This document shows positions 35,599-44,042 of a stretch of 64,000 nt of DNA, piece after piece (positions within the stretch are counted from its first letter, which is position 1; each line of letters opens with the position of its first letter). The position numbers and the translations under genes are program-made. The stretch covers positions 1,488,001 through 1,552,000 of the forward strand of contig NZ_CP107834.1 of assembly GCF_036346595.1 (NCBI RefSeq), in the 5' to 3' direction. This DNA comes from Streptomyces sp. NBC_00525 (GTDB taxonomy: Bacteria; Actinomycetota; Actinomycetes; Streptomycetales; Streptomycetaceae). The notes under the pieces were generated by a model, which saw only the letters and a list, made by a program, of their open reading frames with translations, ran no database searches and was not told the DNA's origin.

Positions 35599-36513
35599 CT
35601 ACCGTGCGGCTTGCGCCGACTCCTCGGCCCCGGCGAGGAGTTCCGTCAGGTGGAGGCCGAACCGTACGTCGCAGGGGTGGGCCTCGCCCGTGCGCGCCGA
35701 GGTGATCAGCGCGTCCACCGCCGCCGTGAACGCGTCCACCGCGCTGCCCCAGTCCGGCATGGTGGCGACGCCGTGCTCGCCCCGCAGGACGAACTCCACG
35801 CCGGCCGCGCCCTCCGGGGCGCCCAGGGCGAGCGTCACGGTGCTGGAGGCGCCGGAGGCGTGGCGCAGGACGAGGTTGTACACGTCGGCGGGGCCGCGGG
35901 CGGCGGTGAGCGCGGTGACGTCGCCGAGGAGCGGGATCAGGACGGAGAGGGCGTGCGGGCCGACGTCCCAGAGGCCGCCGCGCTCCCGGCGCCAGGGGGA
36001 CGCGGCGTACGCGCTGTCGCTCCTGGGGTCCCAGAGCGCGCCGAGCCAGTCGGCGCGGGCGGTGAACCAGCCGCCGGTCGCGCTCTGTTCGGCGATCCAG
36101 GCGGCGGTGCGCGGGGCGAACCTGAGCGTGCAGAAGACGACGGAGGCCACGTCGGCCCTGGCGGCGGCCTCGGCCACCTCGCGGGCGCCGGCGGCCTCGG
36201 TGGCGACGGGCTTGTCCAGGAGCAGGTGGCAGCCGGCCGCGGCGGCGCGGGCCGCGAGGGGGGCCTGCACGTCCGGCGGCAGCGCGAAGGCGACGGCGTC
36301 GCTCGCGGCGAACAGTTCGTCGAGCCCGGCGTCACCGGAGTAGGCGGGTACGCCGTGCTCCCCGGCCAGTTCACCGGCGGCCTCCGCCCGCCTCCCCCAC
36401 ACTCCGCTGAACACGGTGCCGGGGTGGGCGGCGAGAGCGGGGGCGTGGGTGCTGCGTGCCCAGGGTCCGGTGCCGGCGAGGCCGATGCGCAGGGGGGTCT
36501 CGGGTGTCGTCAT
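35599..36513 (-). CDS. Gfo/Idh/MocA-family NAD(P)-dependent oxidoreductase
   Basis: Dehydrogenase of 304 residues. The Rossmann start reads LRIGLAGTGPWARSTHAPAL; the catalytic-domain signature LLLDKPVATEAAGAREVAEA contains the family EKP-like Lys-Pro. The C-terminal sheet domain follows (GGWFTARADWLGALWDP and later). Substrates in the family are sugars, inositols or related polyols; nothing here selects one. ATG 36513 is used because the family begins there, though the open frame runs well upstream. It is divergent from glnII. Confidence 0.92.
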   Translation of the reverse strand: MTTPETPLRIGLAGTGPWARSTHAPALAAHPGTVFSGVWGRRAEAAGELAGEHGVPAYSGDAGLDELFAASDAVAFALPPDVQAPLAARAAAAGCHLLLDKPVATEAAGAREVAEAAARADVASVVFCTLRFAPRTAAWIAEQSATGGWFTARADWLGALWDPRSDSAYAASPWRRERGGLWDVGPHALSVLIPLLGDVTALTAARGPADVYNLVLRHASGASSTVTLALGAPEGAAGVEFVLRGEHGVATMPDWGSAVDAFTAAVDALITSARTGEAHPCDVRFGLHLTELLAGAEESAQAAR

Positions 36514-36586
36514 GGGGACAGTGTGCCGGGTGGGGACGGGGCGGCGGCGCGGCGGGGGGCACGGCGGAGGGTGCGGCGGGGGCTCG

Positions 36587-36624
36587 GTAACACGGGGTTC
36601 ACACGAGGGCAACGGTCGGGAAAT
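36587..36624 (+). promoter_or_regulatory. GlnR-box-like tandem site upstream of glnII
   Basis: Four half-sites with the exact 6-base spacing: GTAAC (36587), TTCAC (36598), GCAAC (36609), GAAAT (36620). This fits gTnAc-n6-GaAAc twice, with mismatches in the inner half-sites. It lies 46 bases before the glnII start. GlnR control is inferred from the match and from known regulation of glnII in Streptomyces. Confidence 0.78.
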
Positions 36625-36670
36625 CGCGGCTTGCGAAGCTGCACCGCATAGACCGCAGCACCCGTAAAGG

Positions 36671-37714
36671 ATGGCTTCCGTGACGTTCAAGGCTGAGTAC
36701 ATCTGGATCGACGGCACCGAGCCGACCGCCAAGCTCCGTTCGAAGACCAAGATCATGACCGGCGCCCCGTCGTCCGACGTGGCCGCGCTGCCGATCTGGG
36801 GCTTCGACGGGTCGAGCACCAACCAGGCCCAGGGGCATGCCTCGGACCGGGTGCTGAAGCCGGTCTTCCTGTGTCCGGACCCGATCCGGGGCGGCGACGA
36901 CATCCTGGTGCTGTGCGAGGTCTTCGACATCGACATGACGCCGCACCCGTCCAACACCCGTGCCGAACTGCGGCCGGTCGCCGAGCGGTTCGCCGGGCAG
37001 GAGGCGATCTTCGGGATCGAGCAGGAGTACACCTTCTTCGACGGCCACCGGCCGCTCGGCTTCCCCGAGGGCGGCTTCCCGGCCGCGCAGGGCGGCTACT
37101 ACTGCGGGGTCGGCTCGGACGAGATCTTCGGCCGCGAGATCGTCGAGAAGCACCTCGACAACTGCCTGAAGGCGGGCCTGGGCATCTCCGGCATCAACGC
37201 CGAGGTCATGCCCGGCCAGTGGGAGTTCCAGGTGGGTCCGCTGTCCCCGCTGGAGGTCTCCGACCAGCTGTGGATCGCCCGCTGGCTGCTCTACCGCACC
37301 GCCGAGGACTTCAACGTGTCCGCGACGCTGGACCCGAAGCCGGTCAAGGGCGACTGGAACGGCGCGGGCGCGCACACCAACTTCTCGACGAAGGCGATGC
37401 GTGAGGGCTACGACGCGATCATCACCGCCTGCGAGTCGCTGGGCGAGGGCTCGAAGCCGATGGACCACGTGAAGAACTACGGCGCCGGTATCGACGACCG
37501 GCTGACCGGTCTGCACGAGACCGCCCCGTGGAACGAGTACAGCTACGGGGTGTCCGACCGGGGCGCCTCGGTGCGCATCCCGTGGCAGGTCGAGCAGGAC
37601 GGCAAGGGCTACATCGAGGACCGCCGCCCCAACGCCAACGTCGACCCGTACGTCGTCACGCGGCTGATCGTGGACACCTGCTGCGCCGCGCTGGAGAAGG
37701 CCGGCCAGGTCTGA
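36671..37714 (+). CDS. glnII: Glutamine synthetase type II
   Basis: Eukaryote-type GSII of 347 residues, well below the GSI length. The N-terminus has KAEYIWIDGTEPTAKLRSKT and the motif WGFDGSSTNQAQG; the catalytic region includes GIEQEYTFFDG, AEVMPGQWEFQVG, and KGDWNGAGAHTNFSTKAM. It makes glutamine as glnA does but is not adenylylated. Streptomyces commonly carries both types. The ATG follows AAAGG. A GlnR-like double site lies upstream. It is preceded by the divergent Gfo/Idh/MocA gene. Confidence 0.98.
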   Translation: MASVTFKAEYIWIDGTEPTAKLRSKTKIMTGAPSSDVAALPIWGFDGSSTNQAQGHASDRVLKPVFLCPDPIRGGDDILVLCEVFDIDMTPHPSNTRAELRPVAERFAGQEAIFGIEQEYTFFDGHRPLGFPEGGFPAAQGGYYCGVGSDEIFGREIVEKHLDNCLKAGLGISGINAEVMPGQWEFQVGPLSPLEVSDQLWIARWLLYRTAEDFNVSATLDPKPVKGDWNGAGAHTNFSTKAMREGYDAIITACESLGEGSKPMDHVKNYGAGIDDRLTGLHETAPWNEYSYGVSDRGASVRIPWQVEQDGKGYIEDRRPNANVDPYVVTRLIVDTCCAALEKAGQV

Positions 37715-37745
37715 CCGGCCGCCGCGCCGTCGGAGGGCAACCACC

Positions 37746-37784
37746 GGGAGGCGTCCGCCGCGAGTCGCGCGGCGGGCGCCTCCC
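37746..37784 (+). terminator. glnII terminator
   Basis: Hairpin GGGAGGCG-t-CCGCCGCG (from 37746) pairs with CGCGGCGG-g-CGCCTCCC (to 37784), loop AGTCG region, 31 bases after the stop. Confidence 0.85.
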
Positions 37785-37831
37785 GCGCATGCGCGCCCGG
37801 CGCTGTCAGTGGGGTGTGCCAGGCTGGCGCC

Positions 37832-38743
37832 ATGCTCGACATCAAGGTCGCGACCGAGAACCAGCACCCCCGTACGCGCGTCTCCGAGGAGGCGCTGAGC
37901 GCTCTGGTGCACCGCATCGGCGAACCGAGGGACCGCTTCCTGGTGGTCCAGCGGATACCCGACCTCCCCGGCACCTTCATCCAGGTGTGGCACGAGGCGG
38001 GCGGCGCCTACGAGTTGGAGCACCGTACGGGCTCGGCGTCGAGCCATGTCCGCGCCGTCCTCGACGATCCGGAGCGGGTCGCGGAGCTGATGACGCGCTG
38101 GGCGCGCCAGGAGCCGGGCTGGGACGGGGGCATGGTCTGGGAGAGCGCGGGGATACCGGAGCCGGACCCGGTGCCGGAGCTGCCCGCGGAGATCCGGGAG
38201 CAGTTGGAGGCGCGGGTCCGGGAGCTGCTGCGCGGCGGTTACGGGACGGTGTCCACGCTCACCGAGGCCGCCGAGGACTACCTGGTGAAGGACGGGGTGC
38301 GGCCGGTGACGCGGGCGCAGGCCAGACAGCTGGTGGAGCGGCTCTGGCTGGAGCGGGTGGCCGAGCAGCGGGGCTGGGAGGGCGAGACGGACCCGGAGCG
38401 GCTGGCGCGGGCGTTCGCCGCGCTGGACTGGGGCGGCATCACCGCTCGCGAGCATTTCACGTGCTGCCGTTCGTGCGGGACGAGCGAGATCCGGGAGGCC
38501 GGGCGCGAGGACGCCCGCGGTTTCGTCTTCTTCCACTTCCAGGGCACGGAGAGCGCCGCCGCCGGGCACGGGCTCTCGCTGTACTACGGCGGGTTCGACG
38601 GTTCCGGGGAGACGACCGCCGCCGTGGGCCGCGAGGTGGTGGCCGCGCTGGAGGAGGCGGGGCTGACCGCGGAGTGGGACGGTTCGCCGGACCGGGCGAT
38701 CGGGCTGACGAACCTGGACTGGCGCAAGCGGCTGGTGGGTTAG
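37832..38743 (+). CDS. Conserved hypothetical protein (DUF6891-type)
   Basis: Cytoplasmic protein of 303 residues. The N-terminal part (about 1-110) starts MLDIKVATENQHPRTRV and looks like a separate small domain. The middle is helical (ARVRELLRGGYGTVSTLTEA). The C-terminal part (about 190-303) contains HFTCCRSCGTSEI, a cysteine cluster that may bind zinc, followed by FVFFHFQGTESAAAGHGLSLYYGG. The C-terminal pattern resembles the DUF6891 family of actinobacteria, as far as I can tell. ATG 37832 is chosen over an in-frame start 6 codons upstream. Function unknown. Confidence 0.75.
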   Translation: MLDIKVATENQHPRTRVSEEALSALVHRIGEPRDRFLVVQRIPDLPGTFIQVWHEAGGAYELEHRTGSASSHVRAVLDDPERVAELMTRWARQEPGWDGGMVWESAGIPEPDPVPELPAEIREQLEARVRELLRGGYGTVSTLTEAAEDYLVKDGVRPVTRAQARQLVERLWLERVAEQRGWEGETDPERLARAFAALDWGGITAREHFTCCRSCGTSEIREAGREDARGFVFFHFQGTESAAAGHGLSLYYGGFDGSGETTAAVGREVVAALEEAGLTAEWDGSPDRAIGLTNLDWRKRLVG

Positions 38744-38838
38744 GAGCCGGCGGAGGGGTGCCGGGTCGCGGGCGGAGGGGCGGGCCGGCGGCTGGGAGCG
38801 GTCTGCTGCGGGGCGGGGTTCTCTGCTTCAATGGGGGC

Positions 38839-38958
38839 ATGGCCGGTTTCCCGCACACCTCGACAGGTCGCAGCGACCTGGAACCGTTCTGGCCGTCCCG
38901 TCAGCATCACGACTTCGACCGGGTGTGTTGTCGCGCGCCGAGCGCGTCGGCCCTCTAG
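38839..38958 (+). CDS. Short Cys-containing putative leader peptide
   Basis: ATG 38839 to TAG 38958, 39 residues, with the core RQHHDFDRVCCRAPSASAL. The His-His-Asp-x-x-Arg-Val-Cys-Cys-Arg arrangement fits the group of actinobacterial short leader peptides with a paired cysteine that precede regulated genes, where ribosome stalling at Cys codons may control expression. It ends 84 bases before the winged-helix gene. A start at ATG 38831 is in another frame. Assignment by sequence pattern only. Confidence 0.6.
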   Translation: MAGFPHTSTGRSDLEPFWPSRQHHDFDRVCCRAPSASAL

Positions 38959-39042
38959 AGCCCTCACCCGGTCTCGGGTCCGCGCGCGTACGCAGCAAGT
39001 CCGTCCGTTCGACGACTCCTCGCGCGAAAGAGCTGACCCCTC

Positions 39043-39642
39043 ATGGCGAACAACCGTTCCTTCTCCGCTGCCGCCGTCCGCCCCTCCTCCCCCGCCCGGC
39101 ACCGATTGCGTGCCGTCGCCCCCGACGAGGCCGTTCAGCAGGCCGATGTGTCCGCGCTGCTCGCGCCGGGCACGACCTGGCTGCCGGCGCCCCAGCACTC
39201 CCTGCCCAGTCTGCCGGGCCGGCCGCCGATGGTCGGCTATCTGGTGCTCGTGCCCGCCGACCAGCAGCCCGCCTTCGCCGCTGCCGCCGCCCGGTACGCG
39301 GTTCCGGGGCACTCGGTGGAGGCGGCGGGTCCGGGCCCGGCGGGTTCCGGCGCGGCGGGCGCGGGGCCGGTGGCCATCGACCCGGTGCGCCGCGCCGCGT
39401 CGGTGCAGGGGCGGCCGCTCGACCTCACGTACCTGGAGTTCGAGCTGCTGGCCCATCTGGTGGCCCACCCCCACCGTGTCCACACCCGCGACCAGCTGGT
39501 GACGACGGTCTGGGGCTACGGGCACGTGGGCGACGGCCGCACCGTGGACGTGCACATCGCCCGGCTGCGCCGCAAGCTGGGCGCCGAGCACCGCCGTTCG
39601 ATCCAGACGGTGCGCCGGGTCGGGTACAAGTACGCGCCCTGA
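39043..39642 (+). CDS. Winged-helix (OmpR/PhoB-type) protein without receiver domain
   Basis: Protein of 199 residues. The C-terminal domain (about 105-199) is a PhoB-type winged helix: LDLTYLEFELLAHLVAHPHR, HTRDQLVTTVWGYGHVGDG, RTVDVHIARLRRKLG and the closing QTVRRVGYKYAP. The N-terminal part is not a receiver: there is no phospho-acceptor Asp pocket and it is Ala/Pro-rich (RPPMVGYLVLVPADQQPAFAA). It is therefore an atypical transcription factor not controlled by a kinase in the usual way. It follows the leader peptide at 38839. Converges with the MMPL gene. Confidence 0.85.
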   Translation: MANNRSFSAAAVRPSSPARHRLRAVAPDEAVQQADVSALLAPGTTWLPAPQHSLPSLPGRPPMVGYLVLVPADQQPAFAAAAARYAVPGHSVEAAGPGPAGSGAAGAGPVAIDPVRRAASVQGRPLDLTYLEFELLAHLVAHPHRVHTRDQLVTTVWGYGHVGDGRTVDVHIARLRRKLGAEHRRSIQTVRRVGYKYAP

Positions 39643-39660
39643 CGGACTGCGCACGGGGGC

Positions 39661-39699
39661 GGGCCCCGGTCCCGGTATCCGCTACCGGGGCCGGGGCCC
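39661..39699. terminator. Bidirectional terminator
   Basis: GGGCCCCGG-t-CCCGGTA (39661-39677) pairs with TACCGGG-g-CCGGGGCCC (39683-39699), between the winged-helix gene and the MMPL gene. Confidence 0.88.
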
Positions 39700-39717
39700 G
39701 TCCTCGTACCGTCCCGG

Positions 39718-41847
39718 TCAGCGCATTCCCGGCCCGACCGGGGTGGCGGCGGCGACGGGCTCCGGCTCGCTGTGGTCCAGGCTGGGGAGCCGGCCGAGGC
39801 CGCGCGGGGTGCGCCAGTTGCGCTCGCCGAGCAGTGCCATCACGGAGGGCAGCAGCACCATCCGTACGACCGTGGCGTCAAGGAGCACCGCGACGGCCAG
39901 GCCGACGCCCATCTGCTGCATGTCCTGCATGGACAGGGTCGCGAAGACGGAGAACACCGCCACCATGATCACGGCCGCGCCGGTCACCGCGCCGGCCGTG
40001 GCGCGGATGCCCTCGTCGATCGCGGGCCGGGTGGCGAGGCCCCGGCCGCGGGCCTCGCGGATACGGGAGACCACGAAGACGTGGTAGTCCATCGAGAGGC
40101 CGAAGAGGACGACGAGGACGAACAGCGGCATCCAGGACTCGACCGCGCCGACGCCCTCCGAGCCGATGAGCCCGGCGCCCCAGCCGTGCTGGAAGACCGC
40201 GGTCATCACGCCGTAGGCGGCGCCCACCGACAGCAGGTTGAGCAGGATCGACGTCACGGCGATGACGTAGGAGCGGAAGCAGAACAGCATCAGGAGGAAC
40301 GTCACGGCGGTGATGAAGAGGAAGACGGGGGCGATGCCGCGCTTGAGCTGGTCGTTGAAGTCGACGGACGTGGCGACCTCGCCGGTGACGTAGGCGCGGG
40401 CGCCTGTTCCGTCGAAGGCGGCGGACAGCCGGTCCTCGCGCAGGTCGGTGAGGCCCTGCTCGCCGCCGGGGAGCGGCACCTCGAACTCGGCGACGTTCTT
40501 CGCCCGGTGGACGGTGACGTCGTCGAAGCCGGCGAGGGCCTCGCGTACGGCGGGGGCGGTGATGTCGTCGGCCTCGACGACGACGTGGGCCGGGGCGGGG
40601 CCGCCGGGGAAGGTCTCGCTGATCTGGCGGTAGGCGACGGACAGCGCGGAGTCGGAGCCGAACTGCTTCTCCAGGCCCAGGGATTCGGTCTTCATGCCGA
40701 CGGCGGGCGCGGCGAGGACCAGCAGGACGGCGACGGAGGCGGCGGCGAAGAGCTTCGGCCGGTTCAGGACGGGGCGCAGCACCCGGCCCGCGAAGCCGCC
40801 GCTCTGCTTGCGGCCGCGCTTGCCACGCCGGTTCAGCAGGGGCACCCGGCCGGCCTCGATGCGGTCGCCGAGCCAGGAGAGCAGGGCGGGCAGCACGGTG
40901 ACGGAGCCCAGCATGGCGATGAACACGACGGTGATGGTGGCCAGCGCGAAGCCCTTGAAGAGCATCAGGCCGGACAGGAACATGCCGGCCATGGCGACCA
41001 TGACGGTGAGCCCGGAGACGAGGACGGCGCGGCCGCTGGTGGCGGCGGCGATGCGCAGGGCGGTCTCGGCGTCGCGTCCGGCGGCCCGTTCGTCGCGTTC
41101 GCGGCGCAGGTAGAACAGGCAGTAGTCGACGCCGACGGCGAAGCCCATCAGGAACATCACGGAGTACGTGGTCTGGAAGAGGTGCAGCTGGTGGCTGGCG
41201 AGGGAGAGCAGTCCGAAGGCGGCCATGCAGGCGGTGAGGGCGAGGCCCACGGGCAGCAGGGCGGCGACGACGGCGCCGAAGGCGACCAGCAGGATGCCGA
41301 GGGCCAGCGGTACGGCGGTGAACTCGGCCTTCTTGAAGTCGTCGGAGAGCAGGTCGCCGAGCCATTTGCCGGCGCTGGCGTCGCCGAACTGGCTGACGGT
41401 GACGCCGGAGTGCTTCTCCTGGACCCCGGCGACGGCGTCCAGCACGGGCTGGACGCGGTCGGCCGCGGTGTCGGGGTCGCCCTTCATCTCGAAGGTGATC
41501 AGCGCATCCTTGCGGTCCTCGGAGGGGACCGGGTCCGCGAGACCGGTGACCTCGCCGGTGTCCTCGACGGCGGTGGCGAGTTCGCGGGCGGCGGCCTTCC
41601 AGCCGTCCGGTTCGGCGGACGACACCATGACGAGTTCGCCGGCCCGGTGGGCGAGTCCGGCGTCGGCGAGGATCTGTTCGGCGCGGGCCGAGTCCCCGGC
41701 GGTGTTCTCCGCGTTGGTCATCTCGACCATGCCCGAGGCGCCGCCGATGCCCGCGGCGAGTACGACGAAGAGCAGCCAGCCGAGAATGGCCGTCTTGCGG
41801 TGGTGTGCGCTCCACACACCGATGCGTGCCGCCAGGTTACGCCTCAT
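39718..41847 (-). CDS. MMPL-family RND-type transporter
   Basis: Exporter of 709 residues in the cytoplasmic membrane. It starts MRRNLAARIGVWSAHHRKTA, has a first helix (AILGWLLFVVLAAGIG), a large external loop (about 40-175), then helices including LALGILLVAFGAVVAALL and FLMGFAVGVDYCLFYLRRERDE, which carries the RND Asp-Tyr proton-relay motif. The second half repeats this (FGLSMDYHVFVVSRIREA). MMPL members move lipids or natural products; the cargo is unknown. ATG 41847 follows AGGGGGC. Divergent from a two-component pair that may control it. Confidence 0.95.
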   Translation of the reverse strand: MRRNLAARIGVWSAHHRKTAILGWLLFVVLAAGIGGASGMVEMTNAENTAGDSARAEQILADAGLAHRAGELVMVSSAEPDGWKAAARELATAVEDTGEVTGLADPVPSEDRKDALITFEMKGDPDTAADRVQPVLDAVAGVQEKHSGVTVSQFGDASAGKWLGDLLSDDFKKAEFTAVPLALGILLVAFGAVVAALLPVGLALTACMAAFGLLSLASHQLHLFQTTYSVMFLMGFAVGVDYCLFYLRRERDERAAGRDAETALRIAAATSGRAVLVSGLTVMVAMAGMFLSGLMLFKGFALATITVVFIAMLGSVTVLPALLSWLGDRIEAGRVPLLNRRGKRGRKQSGGFAGRVLRPVLNRPKLFAAASVAVLLVLAAPAVGMKTESLGLEKQFGSDSALSVAYRQISETFPGGPAPAHVVVEADDITAPAVREALAGFDDVTVHRAKNVAEFEVPLPGGEQGLTDLREDRLSAAFDGTGARAYVTGEVATSVDFNDQLKRGIAPVFLFITAVTFLLMLFCFRSYVIAVTSILLNLLSVGAAYGVMTAVFQHGWGAGLIGSEGVGAVESWMPLFVLVVLFGLSMDYHVFVVSRIREARGRGLATRPAIDEGIRATAGAVTGAAVIMVAVFSVFATLSMQDMQQMGVGLAVAVLLDATVVRMVLLPSVMALLGERNWRTPRGLGRLPSLDHSEPEPVAAATPVGPGMR

Positions 41848-41863
41848 GGCGTGTTCGCCCCCT

Positions 41864-41883
41864 GTTGATGGAAGTTGATGGAA
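41864..41883. repeat. Tandem 10-base repeat upstream of MMPL gene
   Basis: GTTGATGGAA occurs twice head to tail (41864-41873, 41874-41883), 16 bases upstream of the MMPL start on the minus strand. Could be a regulator site, or part of the MMPL leader. Confidence 0.55.
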
Positions 41884-42098
41884 GTCCGTCGATGTGCCTT
41901 CGAATCTAGGGAGGCGCCGAGATCCGCCCCAGCCGGTGAAACCCCCGGTCGCACGGCACATAGGGCGAGGTGGCGGGGGTGGTGCTGGGTACACCCCCAC
42001 CGGGTGGGGAACCGGCTGGGACCCGCGGGGTGCGGCGGGTGAGACTGTCTGCGACACGGGGCCGGTACGAGGGCCCGGCGAGGGGAAGAGGAACCGGG

Positions 42099-43367
42099 AT
42101 GGACGCGATACGGGGACGGATCGGGTCGGCGCTGCTGGCCGCGTGGCGCGGGCTGCTGATGTCGTTCGCGGCGCTCGTCGGGTCGTGCGCGCTGTTCTCG
42201 CTGGCGCTGGTCTCGATCGCCATGATTCCGCTGGGCATCGGCCTGCTGACCACGCCGTACCTCCTGGAGGCGGTCCGCAGGCACGCCAATCAGCGCCGGC
42301 TGCTTGCGGCCACCTGGTCGGACGTGCGCATCCCGGTCCCGTACCGGCCGTTCCCGAAGGATCTGCGCGGCGGGTTCCTCGGGCAGGTGGAGCGGACGAC
42401 GCTGATGCTGAAGGACCCGGCGACCTGGCGGGACATGCGGTGGATGCTCGTCGACATGACGGCCGGCTACACGGTGGCCGTGTTCGGGGCGGCGCTGCTG
42501 CTCTACCCGGTGGAGGGTCTCGTGCTGGCGGCCGGTCTGTGGCGGGTCTTCACGGACGACCGGTACTGGTACGCGTTCGTGCCGGTGGACAGCCAGGCGA
42601 CGGGGCTGATGGCGGCGGCGCTGGGTGTGGCGATCTTCGCGGTGGGCGTGCTGCTGAGCGAGCGGCTGCTGCGGGCGCACTTCGTGCTGGCCCGCGCCTC
42701 GCTGGCCCCCACCGAGAAGCAGGAGCTGGCGCTGCGCATCGACCGGTTGACGGAGACGCGGCACGAGGCGGTGGACACGGCCGCGTCCGAGCTGCGGCGC
42801 ATCGAGCGGGATCTGCACGACGGGGCGCAGGCGCGGCTGGTGGCGATGGGGATGAACCTGGGCACCATCGAGGCGCTGATCGAGAAGGACCCGGCGCAGG
42901 CGAAGAAGCTCCTGTCGATGGCCCGTGAGTCGTCGGCGGAGGCGCTGACGGAGCTGCGCGACCTGGTCCGGGGCATCCACCCGCCGGTTCTCGCGGAGCG
43001 CGGGCTGGGCGACGCGGTGAAGGCGCTGGCGCTGCGGCTGCCGATCGCGTGCGACGTGGACGTGGAGCTGGCCGGGCGGGCGGAGGCGCCGGTCGAGTCG
43101 GCGGCGTACTTCGCGATCAGCGAGGCGCTGACGAACGCGGCGAAGCACTCGGGCGCGGAGCGGATCTGGGTGGACCTGCGCCACGGCGAGGGGGCGCTCA
43201 GGTTCTCGGTCACGGACGACGGCCGGGGCGGTGCGACGGTCGGCGGGGGTTCGGGGCTGAGCGGTATCGAACGCAGGCTCGGTACATTCGACGGCGTCAT
43301 GGCCGTCAGCAGCCCGGCGGGCGGCCCCACCATGGTGACCATGGAGATCCCTTGCGAGTTGTCCTAG
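42099..43367 (+). CDS. Sensor histidine kinase of the NarL/DesK family
   Basis: Kinase of 422 residues with an N-terminal membrane domain of about four helices (SFAALVGSCALFSLALVSIA; TAGYTVAVFGAALLLYP; GLMAAALGVAIFAVGVLL). The phosphorylated His is in IERDLHDGAQARLVAMGMNL, followed by the HATPase N-box YFAISEALTNAAKHSGA and the G-box GGGSGLSGIERRL. The response-regulator gene overlaps its end by 16 bases. It lies divergent from the MMPL exporter, so envelope or antimicrobial sensing is a reasonable guess. ATG 42099 follows AGGGGAAGAGG. Confidence 0.95.
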   Translation: MDAIRGRIGSALLAAWRGLLMSFAALVGSCALFSLALVSIAMIPLGIGLLTTPYLLEAVRRHANQRRLLAATWSDVRIPVPYRPFPKDLRGGFLGQVERTTLMLKDPATWRDMRWMLVDMTAGYTVAVFGAALLLYPVEGLVLAAGLWRVFTDDRYWYAFVPVDSQATGLMAAALGVAIFAVGVLLSERLLRAHFVLARASLAPTEKQELALRIDRLTETRHEAVDTAASELRRIERDLHDGAQARLVAMGMNLGTIEALIEKDPAQAKKLLSMARESSAEALTELRDLVRGIHPPVLAERGLGDAVKALALRLPIACDVDVELAGRAEAPVESAAYFAISEALTNAAKHSGAERIWVDLRHGEGALRFSVTDDGRGGATVGGGSGLSGIERRLGTFDGVMAVSSPAGGPTMVTMEIPCELS

Positions 43368-43999
43368 CCGAAGACCTCTTCCTGCTGCGCGACGGTCTGG
43401 TCCGGATGCTGGAGGCGTACGACTTCGAGATCGCGGCCGCGGTCGAGACCGGGCCGGAACTGTCCAAGGCCCTTGCCGAGCTGGAGCCGGACGTCGCCGT
43501 CGTCGACGTCCGGCTCCCGCCGTCGCACACGGACGAGGGGCTGCAGTGCGCGCTGGCGGCCCGGCGGGCGCGGCCCGGACTGCCGGTGCTCGTCCTCTCG
43601 CAGCACGTCGAGCAGTTGTACGCGCGCGAGTTGCTGGCGGACGGCAACGGCGGCATCGGCTATCTGCTCAAGGACCGGGTCTTCGACGCGGACCAGTTCA
43701 TCGACGCGGTGCGCCGGGTCGCGGCCGGCGGTACGGCGATGGACCCGCAGGTCATCTCGCAGCTGCTGACCCGGCGTTCGCAGGACAAGCCGATGGTCGG
43801 GCTGACCCCGCGCGAGCGGGAGGTCATGGAGCTGATGGCGCAGGGCCGGTCGAACGCGGCGATCGCCTCGCAGATGGTGATCACGGAGCGGGCGGTGGCC
43901 AAGCACACCTCGAACATCTTCGGAAAGCTGGGCCTGCCGCCGTCCGACGACGACAACCGCCGCGTGCTGGCCGTGCTGGCCTATCTGGACCGGGGCTAG
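43352..43999 (+). CDS. LuxR/NarL-family response regulator
   Basis: Regulator of 215 residues: receiver domain (about 1-125) with acidic pair in VVLAEDLFLLRDGLV and phospho-acceptor Asp in PDVAVVDVRLPPS, and a LuxR-type HTH (about 145-205) LTPREREVMELMAQGRSNAA. The start is TTG 43352 (L-RVVLAED), which overlaps the kinase stop; GGAG lies a few bases upstream. This overlap and spacing imply translational coupling with the kinase. The DNA target is likely to include the MMPL promoter, but that is inference. Confidence 0.93.
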   Translation: MRVVLAEDLFLLRDGLVRMLEAYDFEIAAAVETGPELSKALAELEPDVAVVDVRLPPSHTDEGLQCALAARRARPGLPVLVLSQHVEQLYARELLADGNGGIGYLLKDRVFDADQFIDAVRRVAAGGTAMDPQVISQLLTRRSQDKPMVGLTPREREVMELMAQGRSNAAIASQMVITERAVAKHTSNIFGKLGLPPSDDDNRRVLAVLAYLDRG

Positions 44000-44042
44000 G
44001 GCCTGTCCGGCGGATCTTCGCGGGACACGCACCAGCGCGTCC

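Noticed and set aside
38925..39968. 347-codon plus-strand frame over the winged-helix gene
   Set aside because: It overlaps the well-supported winged-helix protein in another frame and runs into the MMPL gene.
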